DNA from: Mycobacterium sp. D16R12
GTDB lineage: Bacteria > Actinomycetota > Actinomycetes > Mycobacteriales > Mycobacteriaceae
NCBI RefSeq assembly: GCF_002013465.1
Contig: NZ_MAFC01000009.1
Coordinates: 186,001 to 250,000 of the forward strand
DNA length: 64,000 bases
Direction of reading: 5' to 3'
The stretch's first letter is position 1; every line of letters begins with the position of its first letter. The notes below the pieces were generated by a model that worked only from the letters and a program-made list of their open reading frames with translations, was not told the origin of the DNA and ran no database searches. The translations under genes were made by a program, and so were the position numbers. This document shows, piece by piece, positions 12,801 through 21,044 of this stretch.

Positions 12801-14968
12801 CCAAGTACCCGGTGTCGTTGGCGGTCGGTGGGTTGCGCTGGACGCAGGTAGTGGCCGGAGACACGGCGTTGGGAACGGTGATCAAAGATGCCAAGGAGCA
12901 GCTTCGCGACCTACCCGACGGCCTGACCTACGGTCTGTTGCGCTATCTCAATCCGGATGTGGATCTGCCCGCATGCGACCCGGCAATTGGATTCAACTAC
13001 CTCGGTCGGCTGGGGGCCCCGGCAGCCTATGCGTCCGGAGATGTGTGGCGCTTCAGCCAAGAAGGCTTGTCCCTGACCGGCGCGGCCGGGTCGATGCCCA
13101 TCGCGCTGCCGCACACCGTGGAGCTCAATGCCGTCACCATCGACACGGACACCGGTCCACATCTGAACGCCACCTGGACCTGGGCGCCGACCGCACTGGA
13201 TCGCATGGCGGTCACCCGGATCAACCGGCTGTGGTTCGACGCGCTGGCCGGTATCTGTGCGTATGTGCGAAGGGGCGGAGGAGGATTGACGCCGTCGGAT
13301 ATCGTCCCAGCCCGGCTCAGCCAGCAGCAGATCGATGGTCTGCAGAATCAATTCCCGATCGCCGATGTGCTACCGCTGACCCCGTTGCAGCAGGGTCTGC
13401 TCTATCACGCGGGTATCGCGAACAGCTCGGGCGACGATGTGTATGCGGTGCAGTTCGATATCTCGATGAGCGGCGCTCTCGACGCGGAGCGACTCGGGGA
13501 TGCCGTACAGGCGGTGGTCGGAAGGCATCCGCACCTGGCAGCTCGCTTCTCTGAACAGTTCGAGCATCCGGTACAAATCATTCCCGCCGATCCTGCGGCG
13601 CCCTGGCGATATATCGAGTTAGACACCGACAGAACCGATCTGGATATCGGTGAGCAGATCGAACAGATCTGTGTGGCCGAACGCGCCGCTGTCTGCGATC
13701 TCGCCGAGCAGCCGGCGTTCCGGGCTGTGCTCATCCGCATCGCGGACGACCGGCATCGGTTCGTGCTCACCAATCACCACATCGTGCTCGATGGCTGGTC
13801 GATGCCGATCCTCATGCAGGAGATTTTCGCCGGCTATCACGGGTTGCGACTGCCTCCGGCCGCGTCATACCGCAGCTTCGTGACCTGGCTGTCCGAGCGA
13901 GATCACGATGCCGCGCACGCGGCCTGGCGTCAGGCGCTAGACGGTTTTGACACACCCATTCTGGTTGGCCCGCAGCAGAAGTTGCAGTTTGGGCGGCGAA
14001 GTGTCGATTCGTTTAAGGTGCCCGCCAAGACCACACGTGCGCTCACCAAGCTGGCGCGCTCGCACCAGACCACCGTCAACATCGTGCTGCAGGGCGCCTG
14101 GGCACTGCTGTTGAGTTCGGTGACCGGTCAGCACGATGTGGCGTTCGGTTCGACGGTCTCGGGACGGCCAGCAGAGGTGCTCGGTGCGGAATCGATGGTG
14201 GGACTATTGATCAACACCGTGCCAGTGCGGGCGACCGTCGCTGCGAGCACCACTACCTCAGATCTATTGCATCAGTTGCAGAGTGCGCACAACGACACTC
14301 TCGATCACCAGCACCTGGCGCTCAGCGACATTCATCGCATCACCGGTCAGGAAAGACTGTTCGATACCGTTTTCGTCTACGAGAACTATCCGACCGATAC
14401 GGGGACGGCCTCGGAGATTGACGGTTTGGCCATCACCGGTTTCAGTAGCCGTGACTACTACCATTATCCGATCGCGGTGCAGGCCGGACCCGGCCGTGAA
14501 TTGGAACTGCGGGTCCAATACGACACGGATGTGTTTGACGCGGAGAGTATTGACGAGCTGATCGAACGATTCACACAGGTGCTGGTGTGGATGACGTCTC
14601 ACCCGGGCCGCACGTTGTCGTCCTTGCACCTGTCGGACAAGACCGGGCGAACGCAGTGGAGCGGGTGGATCGATCAGACGGCGGCTGGGGTTTCGGTTGG
14701 CGAGGTCTACCAGGCCGATGGCGCCTATTGTCCCCCGGCTACCTTGAACGAGCAGATCCTGGCCAGCATCTTCGCTCATGTACTGGGAGTAGACCGGGTC
14801 GGGGTTGAAGAGTCGTTCTTCGATCTGGGTGGCAATTCGCTTGGGGCGATGCGCGTGGTTGCCGCGATCAACACGGCCCTGGACGCCAATCTCACGATGC
14901 TTGCGTTGTTCGATGCGCCATCGGTCAGAAGCCTCGCGCAACAGTTGGCGAACTGTCCCACGCGATGA
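6815..14968 (+). CDS. Non-ribosomal peptide synthetase, 2717 aa (A-PCP-C-A-PCP-E-C-PCP)
   Basis: GTG start inside the GTGA overlap with the upstream NRPS. Domains: A1 ([10 protein letters not shown] about residue 191), carrier Ser584, C (HHIAADGW about 769), A2 (core about 1261), carrier Ser1655, E ([10 protein letters not shown] about 1827), C (HHIVLDGW about 2321), and a terminal carrier whose Ser2675 lies in GGNS. Both A domains read close to the threonine code (D-F-W-S-I/V-G-M-V-H-K by eye), so Thr followed by D-configured Thr is predicted. The terminal unit is C-PCP with no A domain between, and no thioesterase or reductase domain follows. The last building block and the release step must therefore come from elsewhere, or this C acts differently, for example as an ester-forming or release domain. 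The two Thr modules are very alike, which suggests duplication or conversion. An ICMT-like methyltransferase follows after 16 bp. Confidence 0.95.
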   Translation: MKADATRRLLSMDLGDTDERMELEVWGNRTALDQPVASVSIPALFAEQVMRHPGAVAASFDGSHVSYRGLDEASDRLAHWLLTHGVGPGQRVALLFSRSVEAVVAILGVLKTGAAYVPIDPSVPDARLEFVLADAGPLVAVTTADLARRLDGRGLIVIDVGDVPADAETAAVDGRSTLGAPRGDDVAYVIYTSGTTGVPKGVAIAHHNVTRLIEAIDTELELAVGQVWSQCHSLAFDFSVWEIFGALLHGGRLVVVSDSVVRSPEQFHTLLVDEHVSVLSQTPSAFYALQALDATRPHGRQLDLAAVIFGGEALEPQRLSGWFEDHPESPRLINMYGITETTVHASFREIVADDADGADSPIGVPLGHLAFAVLDDWMRPVTVDVVGELYVAGAALGYGYLGRAPLTTTRFVACPFGEPGTRMYRTGDLVCWGDDGQLRYLGRADEQVKIRGHRIELGEIQSVLLGFEGVDQAVVIAREDRPGDRRLVAYITGTADPVASRAALADRLPSYMVPVAVITLHSFPLTVNGKLDKKALPAPEYQSVGQYRAPANPTEEILAGIYAQVLGLDRVGVDDSFFDLGGDSLLAMRLVAALNRSMDAGLEERAVFDAPTVAQLMLRIGGGEGRLEPLVAGERPAVMPLSFAQSRLWFIDQLHGPSPVYNLAVGLHLQGPLDEDALGAAFLEVLSRHESLRTLFPAVDGRPQQLVVAIDEIEFGWDVVDASGWPAGRLEESIADSARHSFQLSAEIPLRARLFRTAEDDHVLVAVVHHIAADGWSITPLVADLGVAYASRCAGQAPDWKPLAVQYADYTLWQRAQLGVLDDSESRISRQLTFWEEALAEMPERLALPTDRPYPLVADQRGSRVDVSWPADLQQQVNRLAREHNATSFMVMQTALAVLFSKLSASSDVAVGFPIAGRRDPALDELVGFFVNTLVLRVDLTGDPSVTEVLAQVRARSLGAFENQDVPFEVLVERLNPARSLTHHPLVQVMLAWQNVPGQIGDSRGALGSADLQLTQLPLDTHSARMDLSFSLSESWTESGEAAGISGTVEFRTDVFDTGSVETLIDRLQRVLEAMTADDTRPLSAIDVLDTEELAQLDRWGNRAELARPEIPMSIPALFAQQVARVPGAVAVCFDGSHVSYQELDEASNRLAHLLVQYGVGPGERVALLFSRSVEAIVAILGVLKTGAAYVPIDPAVPDTRLEFVVADAEPVVAVTTADLVDRLDGHGIVVIDMDDPAIDAQPVTVPSVGPTAEDVAYVIYTSGTTGVPKGVAIPHRNVTCLLRALDADVELSAGQVWAQSHSLAFDFSVWEIFGALLHGGRLVVVSESVVRSPEEFHALLVDEQVSVLSQTPSAFYALQTVDAMAAEFAGQLGVEVVVFGGEALEPQRLKPWRDRHPVLPRLINMYGITETTVHASFREITAADLESTVSPIGVPLAHLAFTVLDGCLRPVPVGVVGELYVAGAGLGHGYVGRTGLTASRFVACPFGAPGSRMYRTGDLVCWGHDGELQYAGRADEQVKVRGHRIELGEIHSALTDLDGVEQAVVIAREDRPGDKRLVGYITGTADTGKIRAQLAESLPNYMVPAAVVALSALPLTVNGKIDKKALPAPEYTDVDHYRAPATVVEEILAGIYAQVLGLDRVGVDDSFFDLGGDSISAIQVVWRAHGAGLIGRPRDIFVQQTVARLARVVRMADGTGGVADEGLGPVVATPIMQWLKGIDGPIDEFNQTVVLQSPTGVTEAAVVIMLQALLDRHGMLRLQAKSDGAGGWSLTVPEPGVVDANECLQSVHTLTDEAVVAARSRLNPAAGVMLRALWVTATSQLVLIVHHLAVDGVSWRILLEDLTIASTQLRGGQEVLLPPAGTSFQRWADRLAEYALQPDVVREADAWRRVGTIPSGLAAPQPAKDTFATAGYLTEFLDAETTHMLLGEVPAAFHTGVHEILLIAFALAWAQHLGTGGAPIAIDVEGHGRQEELAAPDGAQDRSIDLSRTVGWFTTKYPVSLAVGGLRWTQVVAGDTALGTVIKDAKEQLRDLPDGLTYGLLRYLNPDVDLPACDPAIGFNYLGRLGAPAAYASGDVWRFSQEGLSLTGAAGSMPIALPHTVELNAVTIDTDTGPHLNATWTWAPTALDRMAVTRINRLWFDALAGICAYVRRGGGGLTPSDIVPARLSQQQIDGLQNQFPIADVLPLTPLQQGLLYHAGIANSSGDDVYAVQFDISMSGALDAERLGDAVQAVVGRHPHLAARFSEQFEHPVQIIPADPAAPWRYIELDTDRTDLDIGEQIEQICVAERAAVCDLAEQPAFRAVLIRIADDRHRFVLTNHHIVLDGWSMPILMQEIFAGYHGLRLPPAASYRSFVTWLSERDHDAAHAAWRQALDGFDTPILVGPQQKLQFGRRSVDSFKVPAKTTRALTKLARSHQTTVNIVLQGAWALLLSSVTGQHDVAFGSTVSGRPAEVLGAESMVGLLINTVPVRATVAASTTTSDLLHQLQSAHNDTLDHQHLALSDIHRITGQERLFDTVFVYENYPTDTGTASEIDGLAITGFSSRDYYHYPIAVQAGPGRELELRVQYDTDVFDAESIDELIERFTQVLVWMTSHPGRTLSSLHLSDKTGRTQWSGWIDQTAAGVSVGEVYQADGAYCPPATLNEQILASIFAHVLGVDRVGVEESFFDLGGNSLGAMRVVAAINTALDANLTMLALFDAPSVRSLAQQLANCPTR

Positions 14969-14984
14969 GTAAGCGGGAGGATCT

Positions 14985-15659
14985 GTGAAAGCCATTGCGC
15001 GAGTGCTGGCGCTAGGGCTTGTTGAACTTGCCGTGTTCGGCTCGGTGCTGTTCTTGCTTGCTGGAACCTTCGACTACTGGCAGGTGTGGGTCTTTCTGGT
15101 GGTGTTCGCCCTCTCGACATGGATACCCACCGTGTACTTACAACGGGCCAATCCGGCCGCGCATGAACGACGTAAGCAGGCGGGGCCGGCGGCAGAGACG
15201 CGTACGGTGCAAAAGGTTCTTATCGGTGGCTGGTACGCGTCGCTGGCGGCGCTGATTGTGATCAGCGCGCTGGATCATCGCTTCGGTTGGTCGTCGGTGC
15301 CGTCGGCGCTATGCGTCATCGGTGATGTGCTGGTGGCCGTCGGGCTGGGTGTCACCAGCCTTGTGGTCATTCAGAACAGCTTCGCGGCCTCCACTGTCCG
15401 GGTGGAGATGGGACAGACCGTCGCGTCCACCGGCCTTTACGCGCTGGTGCGCCACCCCATGTACACCGGCAACGTGATCACCATTGTGGGTTTTCCACTG
15501 GCGCTCGGCTCGTACTGGGGACTGGTCGCGGTCATCCCCGGCCTGGTCGCACTCATTGTTCGCATCCGCGACGAAGAGGGGCTGCTCATCGAACAGTTGG
15601 ACGGATACCGGGAGTACACGCAGAAGGCGCGCTATCGCCTAGCGCCGTATGTGTGGTGA
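14985..15659 (+). CDS. ICMT/PEMT-like membrane methyltransferase
   Basis: A 224-residue multi-spanning membrane protein with a GTG start and a GGGAGG ribosome site 5 bp upstream. The C-terminal half carries the signature of the isoprenylcysteine carboxyl methyltransferase / phospholipid methyltransferase family: RHPMYTG about residue 153, then EEGLL and a GYREYTQKARYRLAP tail. Such enzymes bind S-adenosylmethionine at the membrane and methylate carboxylates or small lipids. It begins 16 bp after the NRPS stop, so it is probably co-transcribed. Methylation of the peptide product, for instance of a free carboxylate, is a possible role, but this is inference from position only. Family call good, substrate unknown. 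Confidence 0.8.
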   Translation: MKAIARVLALGLVELAVFGSVLFLLAGTFDYWQVWVFLVVFALSTWIPTVYLQRANPAAHERRKQAGPAAETRTVQKVLIGGWYASLAALIVISALDHRFGWSSVPSALCVIGDVLVAVGLGVTSLVVIQNSFAASTVRVEMGQTVASTGLYALVRHPMYTGNVITIVGFPLALGSYWGLVAVIPGLVALIVRIRDEEGLLIEQLDGYREYTQKARYRLAPYVW

Positions 15660-15662
15660 CTT

Positions 15663-16106
15663 TTACGTAAACCATTGGGCACGTATGAATCCGGTAAGCA
15701 GAACCGCGAACCCGCCCATCTCGCCGAGGATCAATAGGATCATCGCCGCATGCATGCCGGGGACGGGCTGTTCGAATTGATTGGTGGTATCGCGTAAAGC
15801 TCCGTGCACCATGTAGCTGACGATCGCCGCCAGAAAGAAGAACACCAGCACCATTGCGGCAGTGAGGTTTACCCAGCCGGGCCACGCACTCAATTCGACG
15901 AATGCCGCGGTGAGCAGTGTGGCGAATGAATAAAGCAGTGCGGCCCTATGCGCGGTATCGACATACGGGTGGGCGAGATGATTTGGGCTCGTGACCATCT
16001 GGCGGTACTTCCATACACCCAGTCCAAGGGCGAGTAAGAAGATGAGCCCGGCCGCGAGAAGTGTTACCGCGGTGTCAGTGCTGAGCACGTATCCGGCGCT
16101 GGTCAT
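15663..16106 (-). CDS. Four-helix integral membrane protein, unknown function
   Basis: 147 residues with four hydrophobic stretches (about 11-31, 58-75, 80-102 and 120-140) and no catalytic motif that I recognise. A conserved-looking HPYVDTAHRAA loop follows the first helix. It lies 45 bp downstream of a TetR gene on the same strand, so it is likely the regulated gene of that pair. Its stop is 3 bp from the stop of the convergent methyltransferase gene. Start: ATG at 16106 with an AGGG stretch just upstream. Confidence 0.7.
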   Translation of the reverse strand: MTSAGYVLSTDTAVTLLAAGLIFLLALGLGVWKYRQMVTSPNHLAHPYVDTAHRAALLYSFATLLTAAFVELSAWPGWVNLTAAMVLVFFFLAAIVSYMVHGALRDTTNQFEQPVPGMHAAMILLILGEMGGFAVLLTGFIRAQWFT

Positions 16107-16151
16107 CAGTCGACCCTACTGCGGTGGTGATGGCACTGACACTGCGACCGG

Positions 16152-16811
16152 CTACTTGTCGTGCAGGTGCTCAAGGCCGGTGACAAGAAGCCCGAGTCCG
16201 AACTCGAAATCATCCTCGATCGAGACGGCCAGGGCATTCCCGATCGCGAGTGTCATCGGGAAGTTGGCCAGGTCGAGGCCCTGCACCAACCGCATCAGGA
16301 GCGCGGGATCGGCACCGCGGCTCCGATGTTCTACCCCTAGCTGAGTCGCGAAGCCCAGGACGTACCGGCCCACAGTCGTATATATACGGGCCGCTTCTGC
16401 CGGTAAGAATCCTGCGTTCACAAACAACGCGAGCGTGCGCTCGCGCAGCATGAAAACCTTGGGCCCGACGGGCAGTTGATCGGTGAGCAACGCCGCGACA
16501 TTCGGATGGCGTCGCATGGCATCGAACAAAGCACGCGAGGTGACGGTGCACGCGCGCTGCCAGGGGAGTTCCGCGAGTTTCTCGTCGTCGAATTCGACCT
16601 CGCCGAATACTCGGTCGACGACATAGGCGACGAGCTCAGTGCGGTTCTCGAAGTGCCGATAGATCGTGGCGGTCCCGGAATCGAGCCGGCGTGCCAGCGC
16701 GCGCATGGACAGCGCCTCGCCGCCCTCCTCGTCCACGATTCGCAGCGCCGCGTCGACGATCGAATCCATGGGTACGGGTGGGCGGCCGCGTGTTCGTCGC
16801 TCGTCCGTCAC
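16152..16811 (-). CDS. TetR/AcrR-family transcriptional regulator
   Basis: N-terminal helix-turn-helix of the TetR class (SMRALARRLDSGTATIYRHFENR, about residues 35-57), followed by an all-helical ligand domain with a TetR_C-type layout. I start it at the GTG at 16811 (M-T-D-E-R-R); the frame could extend to a TTG at 16847, but that would run into a strong inverted repeat, the likely operator. The downstream membrane-protein gene (15663-16106) is the simplest target, and the operator position implies autoregulation. The ligand is unknown. Confidence 0.88.
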   Translation of the reverse strand: MTDERRTRGRPPVPMDSIVDAALRIVDEEGGEALSMRALARRLDSGTATIYRHFENRTELVAYVVDRVFGEVEFDDEKLAELPWQRACTVTSRALFDAMRRHPNVAALLTDQLPVGPKVFMLRERTLALFVNAGFLPAEAARIYTTVGRYVLGFATQLGVEHRSRGADPALLMRLVQGLDLANFPMTLAIGNALAVSIEDDFEFGLGLLVTGLEHLHDK

Positions 16812-16845
16812 ACTGGCCAGTATGTCGGTCTTGACACTGACGGGC

Positions 16846-16872
16846 AATTACGGCAACACTGTTTCCGTAATT
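16846..16872. promoter_or_regulatory. Probable TetR operator, AATTACGG-N11-CCGTAATT
   Basis: Perfect 8-bp inverted repeat with an 11-bp spacer, flanked outside by TGAC...GTCA, making the whole element symmetrical over about 40 bp. It sits 35 bp upstream of the GTG start of the TetR gene at 16811, where an autoregulatory operator is expected. Confidence 0.6.
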
Positions 16873-16941
16873 CTGTCAGATGGTATGACCAGGGAACCGC
16901 GACCGAGCCCGTACCGCGCTGATGACGTGGACTGACTCGCG

Positions 16942-16972
16942 AGGGGTGTCGCGGACTTCCTCGGTCACCCCT
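16942..16972 (-). terminator. Hairpin after the glycosyltransferase gene
   Basis: AGGGGTG and CACCCCT pair across a 17-base loop, 24 bp past the glycosyltransferase stop on the minus strand. There is no T-run, as is common in mycobacteria. It is a modest candidate terminator separating the TetR-glycosyltransferase unit from the next TetR gene. Confidence 0.35.
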
Positions 16973-16995
16973 GGCAAGGCCTCGCGACAACGCCC

Positions 16996-18228
16996 TCAGC
17001 CCAGCAATCGGTCGACGGTCATGACAACGTCGGCGGCGCCGTCCTCGGCAGCGATGAGGTCTGCGACCCGACGGCTTCGGCCCGTGAGCGCTTGGTCGGT
17101 GACGGCAACGCTGAGGGCGTCGGCAAGCCGATCAACCGTCAGAGCTCGCTGCGGGATGATGCCGGCGCTGAGTCCGAGATCCTGGAGCCGTCGCGCCCAG
17201 AAGGGTTGATCGCCCAGGCCGGGCACCGCGACAGTAGGCACTCCGGCACGCAGCCCGGCGGCGGTTGTCCCAGCGCCGCAATGGTGCACGACCGCCGCCA
17301 TTCGCGGAAAGAGCCAGCTGTGCGGCAGCTCGCCCACCGTCATGACGCCATCGTCATCGGCATTGATGCCTGCCCAACCGGTTTGCACGAGGCCTCGCAT
17401 ACCCGCCCGGTGGAGCGCCCCCCGCACGAGCTCCGAGATGCGCACTGCCTGAGCGGCCGAAGTCATCGTGCTCCCGAAGCCGATGAACACCGGAGGATCA
17501 CCCGCCGCGAGAAAGTCGACCAGCGCCGGGGAGGGCTGCCACTGGGGATCGGTCGGCGGCCACCAGTATCCGGTGACCTCCAACCCGGGGCGCCAGTCCG
17601 ATGGTCGCGGCACGATATGCGGCGAGAAGCCATGCAGAACAGTCCATTCCGACTCGGATCTGCTCCGGCGAAGCTTGCCGGCCGATGCTTTCGGCAGGCC
17701 GAGGTCTCGCCGGAACCCGGACACCACCCCGCCATAGAGGCCATCGACAAGCCAGGCCCCGGCGTGGGAGGCCAGACGATTGACTGCCGCCCCTGCGGAC
17801 CAGGCCCCGAGGGTCGCCGGGGGAAATTCGGCGGTGGCAGAACAGGGCTGCAGCCGGATCCCCATGGAGGGAATGCCTTTCGCTTCAGCGAGGGGATGCC
17901 CCGCCAGTTCGGAGAACGGCGATAGCAGCAGAACATCCGCGGGCACGTCGTGAATGGCACTCAACAGCGCGGTGCCGAGTGATCGCATGCCTCGCGGAGC
18001 GAGGAACTCGGCGAGCTCCTTCCTGACGTTTGTATCGGCATTCTCCGATGATGTGGCAGGTCCCGCGATACCACGAAAGTCCAAGCCAGCGTTGGATATC
18101 AAGGAGTTGAAGCGCTCATAGGCGACGAGTGTCACATGGTGCCCGGCCTGGCGTAAGCGAACACCGACGCCGGTCAGCGGTGCGACATCACCGTGGCTGC
18201 CGATAGCGGCGATGACGATACGGGCCAT
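16996..18228 (-). CDS. GT1-family glycosyltransferase (UGT/MGT type)
   Basis: 410 residues with the two-domain GT-B layout. The N-terminal acceptor domain opens with MARIVIAAIGSHGDVAPLTG, typical of antibiotic and glycolipid glycosyltransferases. The C-terminal donor domain carries FIGFGSM-like and HHCGAGTTAAGLRAGVP motifs (about residue 320) and ends with GLGDQPFWARRLQDLG. The family includes the mycobacterial glycopeptidolipid and Rv1524/Rv1526c-type rhamnosyl/deoxysugar transferases. The ATG overlaps the stop of the upstream TetR gene by one base (TAATG), so the two are translationally coupled. A role in decorating the nearby NRPS product is possible, but the genes are 2 kb apart on opposite strands, so this is weak. 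Donor and acceptor unknown. Confidence 0.88.
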   Translation of the reverse strand: MARIVIAAIGSHGDVAPLTGVGVRLRQAGHHVTLVAYERFNSLISNAGLDFRGIAGPATSSENADTNVRKELAEFLAPRGMRSLGTALLSAIHDVPADVLLLSPFSELAGHPLAEAKGIPSMGIRLQPCSATAEFPPATLGAWSAGAAVNRLASHAGAWLVDGLYGGVVSGFRRDLGLPKASAGKLRRSRSESEWTVLHGFSPHIVPRPSDWRPGLEVTGYWWPPTDPQWQPSPALVDFLAAGDPPVFIGFGSTMTSAAQAVRISELVRGALHRAGMRGLVQTGWAGINADDDGVMTVGELPHSWLFPRMAAVVHHCGAGTTAAGLRAGVPTVAVPGLGDQPFWARRLQDLGLSAGIIPQRALTVDRLADALSVAVTDQALTGRSRRVADLIAAEDGAADVVMTVDRLLG

Positions 18229-18854
18229 TACACCCTCCGCACCACGCGGCGGAACATCTTCACGAGATCCTCCGCGTAGCCAGGAGTATCGAACTCGGGG
18301 TCCTGCAAGATCTTCTCGACCACGACATTGACGGCTCCTCGTAGTGCGATTGCAGTGGAATCGACTGGAAAGGAAGAGAATTCGCCAGTCTTCTGGCCCG
18401 CGCGGAGAATGACTGAGGGGTCGAGCTGGGTCAATTGTTGGGTCAGCTCGGGTGTGAGGCCCAGATCCCCGAGACGTCTGCCGTCGCGGGGCTTGTAACT
18501 CGTTCCGAGCTGCGCCAGTGCGGCCAGCTGAATCCGGTGAGTATCGAAATAGCTGATGCTGGAACGGATATATGTCGCAAGCTTGTCGGTCTGAGTCCGC
18601 GCCCGATCAACCTCGGGAACCACAGCCGTGAGGCCCGACCGGTACATCGACGCGATCACCGCCTCGATGAGCCCGTCCTTGGAGCCGAAGTGGTACAGCA
18701 CCACGCTCATCGCGATACCGGCGCGCTCGGCGATCTTTCGGATTGAGGTCTGCGGGTAGCCGACCTCCGCGATGACCTCGATGGCGCAGGCGACGATCTG
18801 ATCGCGGCGAGCGACCTCGGTGAAGGTGCGCTCAGCGTCGGATTTAGATCGCAT
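18228..18854 (-). CDS. TetR-family regulator coupled to glycosyltransferase
   Basis: 208 residues from the ATG at 18854 (M-R-S-K-S-D). The frame continues further upstream, but an exact 16-bp palindrome lies only 10 bp before this ATG, so the longer version would translate through the operator. HTH: TSIRKIAERAGIAMSVVLYHFGSK, about residues 29-52. The C-terminal ligand domain is helical and of unknown specificity. It is followed immediately by the glycosyltransferase gene (TAATG overlap), which it probably regulates together with itself. A near-copy of its operator precedes the amidohydrolase gene at 31963-32856. Confidence 0.88.
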   Translation of the reverse strand: MRSKSDAERTFTEVARRDQIVACAIEVIAEVGYPQTSIRKIAERAGIAMSVVLYHFGSKDGLIEAVIASMYRSGLTAVVPEVDRARTQTDKLATYIRSSISYFDTHRIQLAALAQLGTSYKPRDGRRLGDLGLTPELTQQLTQLDPSVILRAGQKTGEFSSFPVDSTAIALRGAVNVVVEKILQDPEFDTPGYAEDLVKMFRRVVRRV

Positions 18855-18864
18855 GATCGAACTA

Positions 18865-18880
18865 TAGATCAATTGATCTA
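18865..18880. promoter_or_regulatory. TetR operator, perfect palindrome TAGATCAATTGATCTA
   Basis: Exact 16-bp palindrome centred 19 bp upstream of the TetR start codon at 18854, the usual place for an autorepressor site. Fourteen of 16 bases match a site at 32866-32881 that lies at almost the same distance from another start codon. Confidence 0.75.
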
Positions 18881-18903
18881 GGAAAATGCACCCGTTTGCG
18901 CAG

Positions 18904-18962
18904 GTTAACGATGCGTTAACGGCTATATAGCATCTTTCATAGACCCTAACCCCCATGGGGTA
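18904..18962 (+). promoter_or_regulatory. Promoter region with GTTAAC repeat and copper-type box
   Basis: GTTAAC-GATGC-GTTAAC (18904-18920) is followed by a TATATAG hexamer-like element (about 18924-18930) and then AACCC-N5-GGGTA at 18948-18962. The last element differs by one base from the two TACCC-N5-GGGTA boxes at 32908 and 32966. The order suggests a rightward promoter with an operator at or just after the start site, serving the secreted-protein pair that begins at 19126. The promoter call is tentative. Confidence 0.4.
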
Positions 18963-19045
18963 CTCTGAGGTTTAGCTGAGAATCAGCCGAGGATCTCATA
19001 AGTTGGGAACCAGGTGAACCTTGAAGCCGTTGAACAGGGTGAATG

Positions 19046-19059
19046 CATCAACGTTGATG
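19046..19059. repeat. Perfect 14-bp palindrome CATCAACGTTGATG in the leader of the secreted-protein pair
   Basis: Exact palindrome 66 bp upstream of the ATG at 19126. It may be an additional operator or an RNA hairpin in the leader. Nothing else in 18963-19125 is recognisable to me. Confidence 0.45.
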
Positions 19060-19125
19060 TCTTTGGCAAGTGATGTTCGCTTCCTAGGCCATTAGCAAGA
19101 TGACCGAGCGGAAAGGAAACACCAC

Positions 19126-19407
19126 ATGAAAAAGTTACTCGCTGCAATCCTCGGTGGCGCCGGCATAGCTGTAGCCGTCGCTGTCATGGGCGCCCCTGTC
19201 GCCCTGGCGGGGCCTACGCCTCCTCCGGTCTGCTACGCCAACGAGACCAGTGTCAACGCCACTGAGTTGCGTCCGTGCCTGGCCCCGGGCGATGTCGTCT
19301 ACGAGCAGGGCGCGCACCAGCCGACCTATGAGGGCGCCAACCCGTTGGTTCCTCTGGGCACCAACCCACACGTCCCCTACGGCACTAACAAGAACAACGC
19401 TTCGTAA
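19126..19407 (+). CDS. Small secreted protein, 93 aa
   Basis: Cleavable signal peptide (M-K-K then a 22-residue hydrophobic core ending A-L-A before GPTPPP). The mature part is about 65 residues, rich in Pro and Asn, with two cysteines that could form one disulfide and a repeated P-L/H-V-P-x-G-T-N pattern near the C-terminus (LVPLGTNPHVPYGTNK). A good ribosome site (GAAAGGAA) lies 9 bp upstream. It is followed 49 bp later by another small secreted protein, so the two are probably co-transcribed. I do not recognise a family. Confidence 0.75.
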   Translation: MKKLLAAILGGAGIAVAVAVMGAPVALAGPTPPPVCYANETSVNATELRPCLAPGDVVYEQGAHQPTYEGANPLVPLGTNPHVPYGTNKNNAS

Positions 19408-19456
19408 CTAGATGTAACTCAGCTTCATCTTCGACGACGCAGAAGGAGCAACAATC

Positions 19457-19759
19457 ATGAAGAAGATCGCGACCGGGGCGGCGGTACTCGCTGCCGCGGG
19501 GCTGTCCCTGGCCACGGCCGGCGCAGCCCTGGCCGGTCCCGCAGCGGACCCGGACTCCGTCATCAACGACCTCAAGTCCAACGGGTACCGAGTCATCATC
19601 ACCAAGGTGGGGTCGGACCATCCGTCGCAGTGCACCGTTCAGGGAGTGTCACAGCAGTCTGGCGTTCAGAATGTGCAGCCGGGGCGCAACATGCGCAACC
19701 AGCCGACGACGGTTCCCACCGCAGGACAAAAGGTCGCGTACGTGACCCTGGCCTGCTAG
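19457..19759 (+). CDS. Small secreted protein of a family with a second member at 36387
   Basis: 100 residues with a signal peptide cleaved after A-L-A. The mature part carries a pattern D-S-V-I-N-D-L-K-S-N-G-Y-R-V, then S-Q-C-T-V-x-G-V, and ends Y-V-T-L-A-C. The same spacing of GY-V, SQC and the terminal Cys is found in the protein at 36387-36701, so the two are paralogues; one disulfide between the two cysteines is likely. The AGAAGGAG ribosome site is strong. Its stop directly abuts the stop of the convergent NTF2-like gene. Function unknown. Confidence 0.8.
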   Translation: MKKIATGAAVLAAAGLSLATAGAALAGPAADPDSVINDLKSNGYRVIITKVGSDHPSQCTVQGVSQQSGVQNVQPGRNMRNQPTTVPTAGQKVAYVTLAC

Positions 19760-20137
19760 CTACCCATGGGGTGGTGGCGACACCTGGTAGTGAGCGATCT
19801 GCCAACGATCCTCCTGTCGTGTCGCCACTATCCCGATGAGAACCGAGACCGCGGGTCGATGGTCGAATGAGAACTCGGCCCGCACGTATCCGAGTACCGC
19901 TAGCTCCCCCAGTAGGCGAGCTTCGGCGATGTCGTAGGTGACTCGCATGTCGCGCGGCTGCGCGGAGTAGTACTTCTCTACTCCAGCGCGCCCCACGCTG
20001 TACGGCTGAAGTCCTTGAAATATTGCATCTTCGGTGAAGACCGCGGCGATGGCCTCGGGTCGATGCGCGTCGACCCCTTCCTGCCACAGTGCGAGCAGCG
20101 GATTGAGTGTTGCGAGTGCTGTTGCGCGGTTGCCCAT
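19760..20137 (-). CDS. SnoaL/NTF2-like protein (SgcJ/EcaC type)
   Basis: 125 residues from the ATG at 20137. The pattern WQEGVDAHRPEAIAAVFTEDAIFQG near the N-terminus, with a later Y-V-R-A-E-F and R-W-Q-I-A-H-Y-Q-V, is typical of the cystatin-fold SnoaL/NTF2-like superfamily, where a small cavity binds or isomerises hydrophobic substrates. It starts 1 bp after the end of the SDR fragment upstream, so it belonged to the same transcript. It looks intact although the SDR is truncated. Confidence 0.72.
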   Translation of the reverse strand: MGNRATALATLNPLLALWQEGVDAHRPEAIAAVFTEDAIFQGLQPYSVGRAGVEKYYSAQPRDMRVTYDIAEARLLGELAVLGYVRAEFSFDHRPAVSVLIGIVATRQEDRWQIAHYQVSPPPHG

Positions 20138-20138
20138 C

Positions 20139-20530
20139 TCAGTGCCCCGCGCTCTGGCCGCCATCAACGTGCAGAATTTCGCCTGTGACAACGGGGGCGG
20201 GCTCCAGATACAGCACGGCGTCTACGACATCTGAGGTTTCGCCGAGACGTCCTAGCGGGTGCAGGCTCGCCAGCGCGGCCAACGTTTCTTCGGAGGCGTC
20301 GTTGTGCATCGGCGTGCGGACAATGCCCAGGGCCACAGTGTTGATTCGGATTCCACGCGCCGCGTACTCGACTGCCAGTGACCGAGATGCCGCATTCAGT
20401 CCGCCCTTTGTCAACGCGGCCAATACTGACGGAACCTGCGAATTTGCCTGGTCGACGAGGCTTGTCGAGATGTTCACGATGTGCCCGCCGTCGCCTTGTT
20501 CAGTCAACACTTTGAGAGCCGCGCGAGCCT
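20139..20530 (-). pseudogene. SDR-family dehydrogenase, C-terminal fragment
   Basis: The readable part covers the second half of a short-chain dehydrogenase: HIVNISTS (strand 5 and catalytic Ser), ALTKGGLNAASRSLA (helix with Lys), IRINTVALGIVRTPM, and the C-terminal TGEILHVDGGQ. The N-terminal Rossmann half, with its glycine motif and NNAG, is missing. The codon where the active-site Tyr is expected, four before Lys, does not encode Tyr. The frame runs on to an ATG at 20558, but residues beyond about 20530 match a LysR protein read from the other strand, so homology ends there. I take this as the remnant of a gene cut by a deletion that also removed the start of the divergent LysR gene. Confidence 0.65.
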
Positions 20531-21044
20531 GGACCTGGCCATCTGTTGGGTACAGCATGCCGACCTGGAGGGGTTGCGTCTGCGTGCGCGAATCGTGGGG
20601 GCCGATCGGCTCTATGCGGTGGACGTGGGAACTGATGGGTCACCGGTAGATGTCGGGAGTGCGCTGGCTCTGGTCGATGCGGATGAGGCCAGCTGGGAGT
20701 CGTGGAATCGATTCGCGGAGCAGTTCGCGGACGAGATCGGCGCCCCGCTGGAGCGTGTCGGCGGCGGGGGTGTCACGGGCCCAACGTTTTTCGAGCACGT
20801 CCGTAGGTTGCGCAGGCCGGTCCTGGTGAACCCGAAGGGGCTCCAGACCCCGGTTCCACCCGGTCTGATCGCGCGCCCCATCGTCAATCCAACACCGTGT
20901 TGGACCTGGTCCTTGGTGCTCCGAGAAGACGAGGACAACCCGACCGTCCATGCGGTGGTTGATGCGCTGACTCGTGCGACGGGGCCACTCGGGCTCGACG
21001 GGGTATGGCTACCCAAGGATGACCCGTATAGTGCTGCGGGATAA
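20524..21044 (+). pseudogene. LysR-family regulator, C-terminal effector-domain fragment
   Basis: The frame reads SLDLAICWV, then VGADRLYAV, and ends with IARPIVNPTPCWTWSLVLRED and a short helix, which is the closing part of a LysR substrate-binding domain. The helix-turn-helix and roughly the first half of the effector domain are absent. An ATG at 20481 would start an open frame, but its first dozen residues fall inside the opposing SDR fragment. Both partners of a divergent LysR/SDR pair therefore lack their N-termini at the same point, which is best explained by one deletion. Confidence 0.6.

Noticed and set aside
1..14968. Assignment of the NRPS genes as glycopeptidolipid synthetases mps1/mps2
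   Set aside because: Two Thr-type codes, an A-less terminal module and no reductase domain do not match the Phe-Thr-Ala-alaninol assembly line.
18963..19125. Possible c-di-AMP (ydaO-type) riboswitch before the small secreted proteins
   Set aside because: GGGAACC and GGGTGAA-like fragments occur, but the conserved closing part of that riboswitch is absent, and the downstream gene is not a wall hydrolase.
20481..20523. ATG at 20481 as a real start of an intact LysR-like protein
   Set aside because: The first codons lie inside conserved SDR sequence of the opposite strand, and the product would lack the DNA-binding domain.
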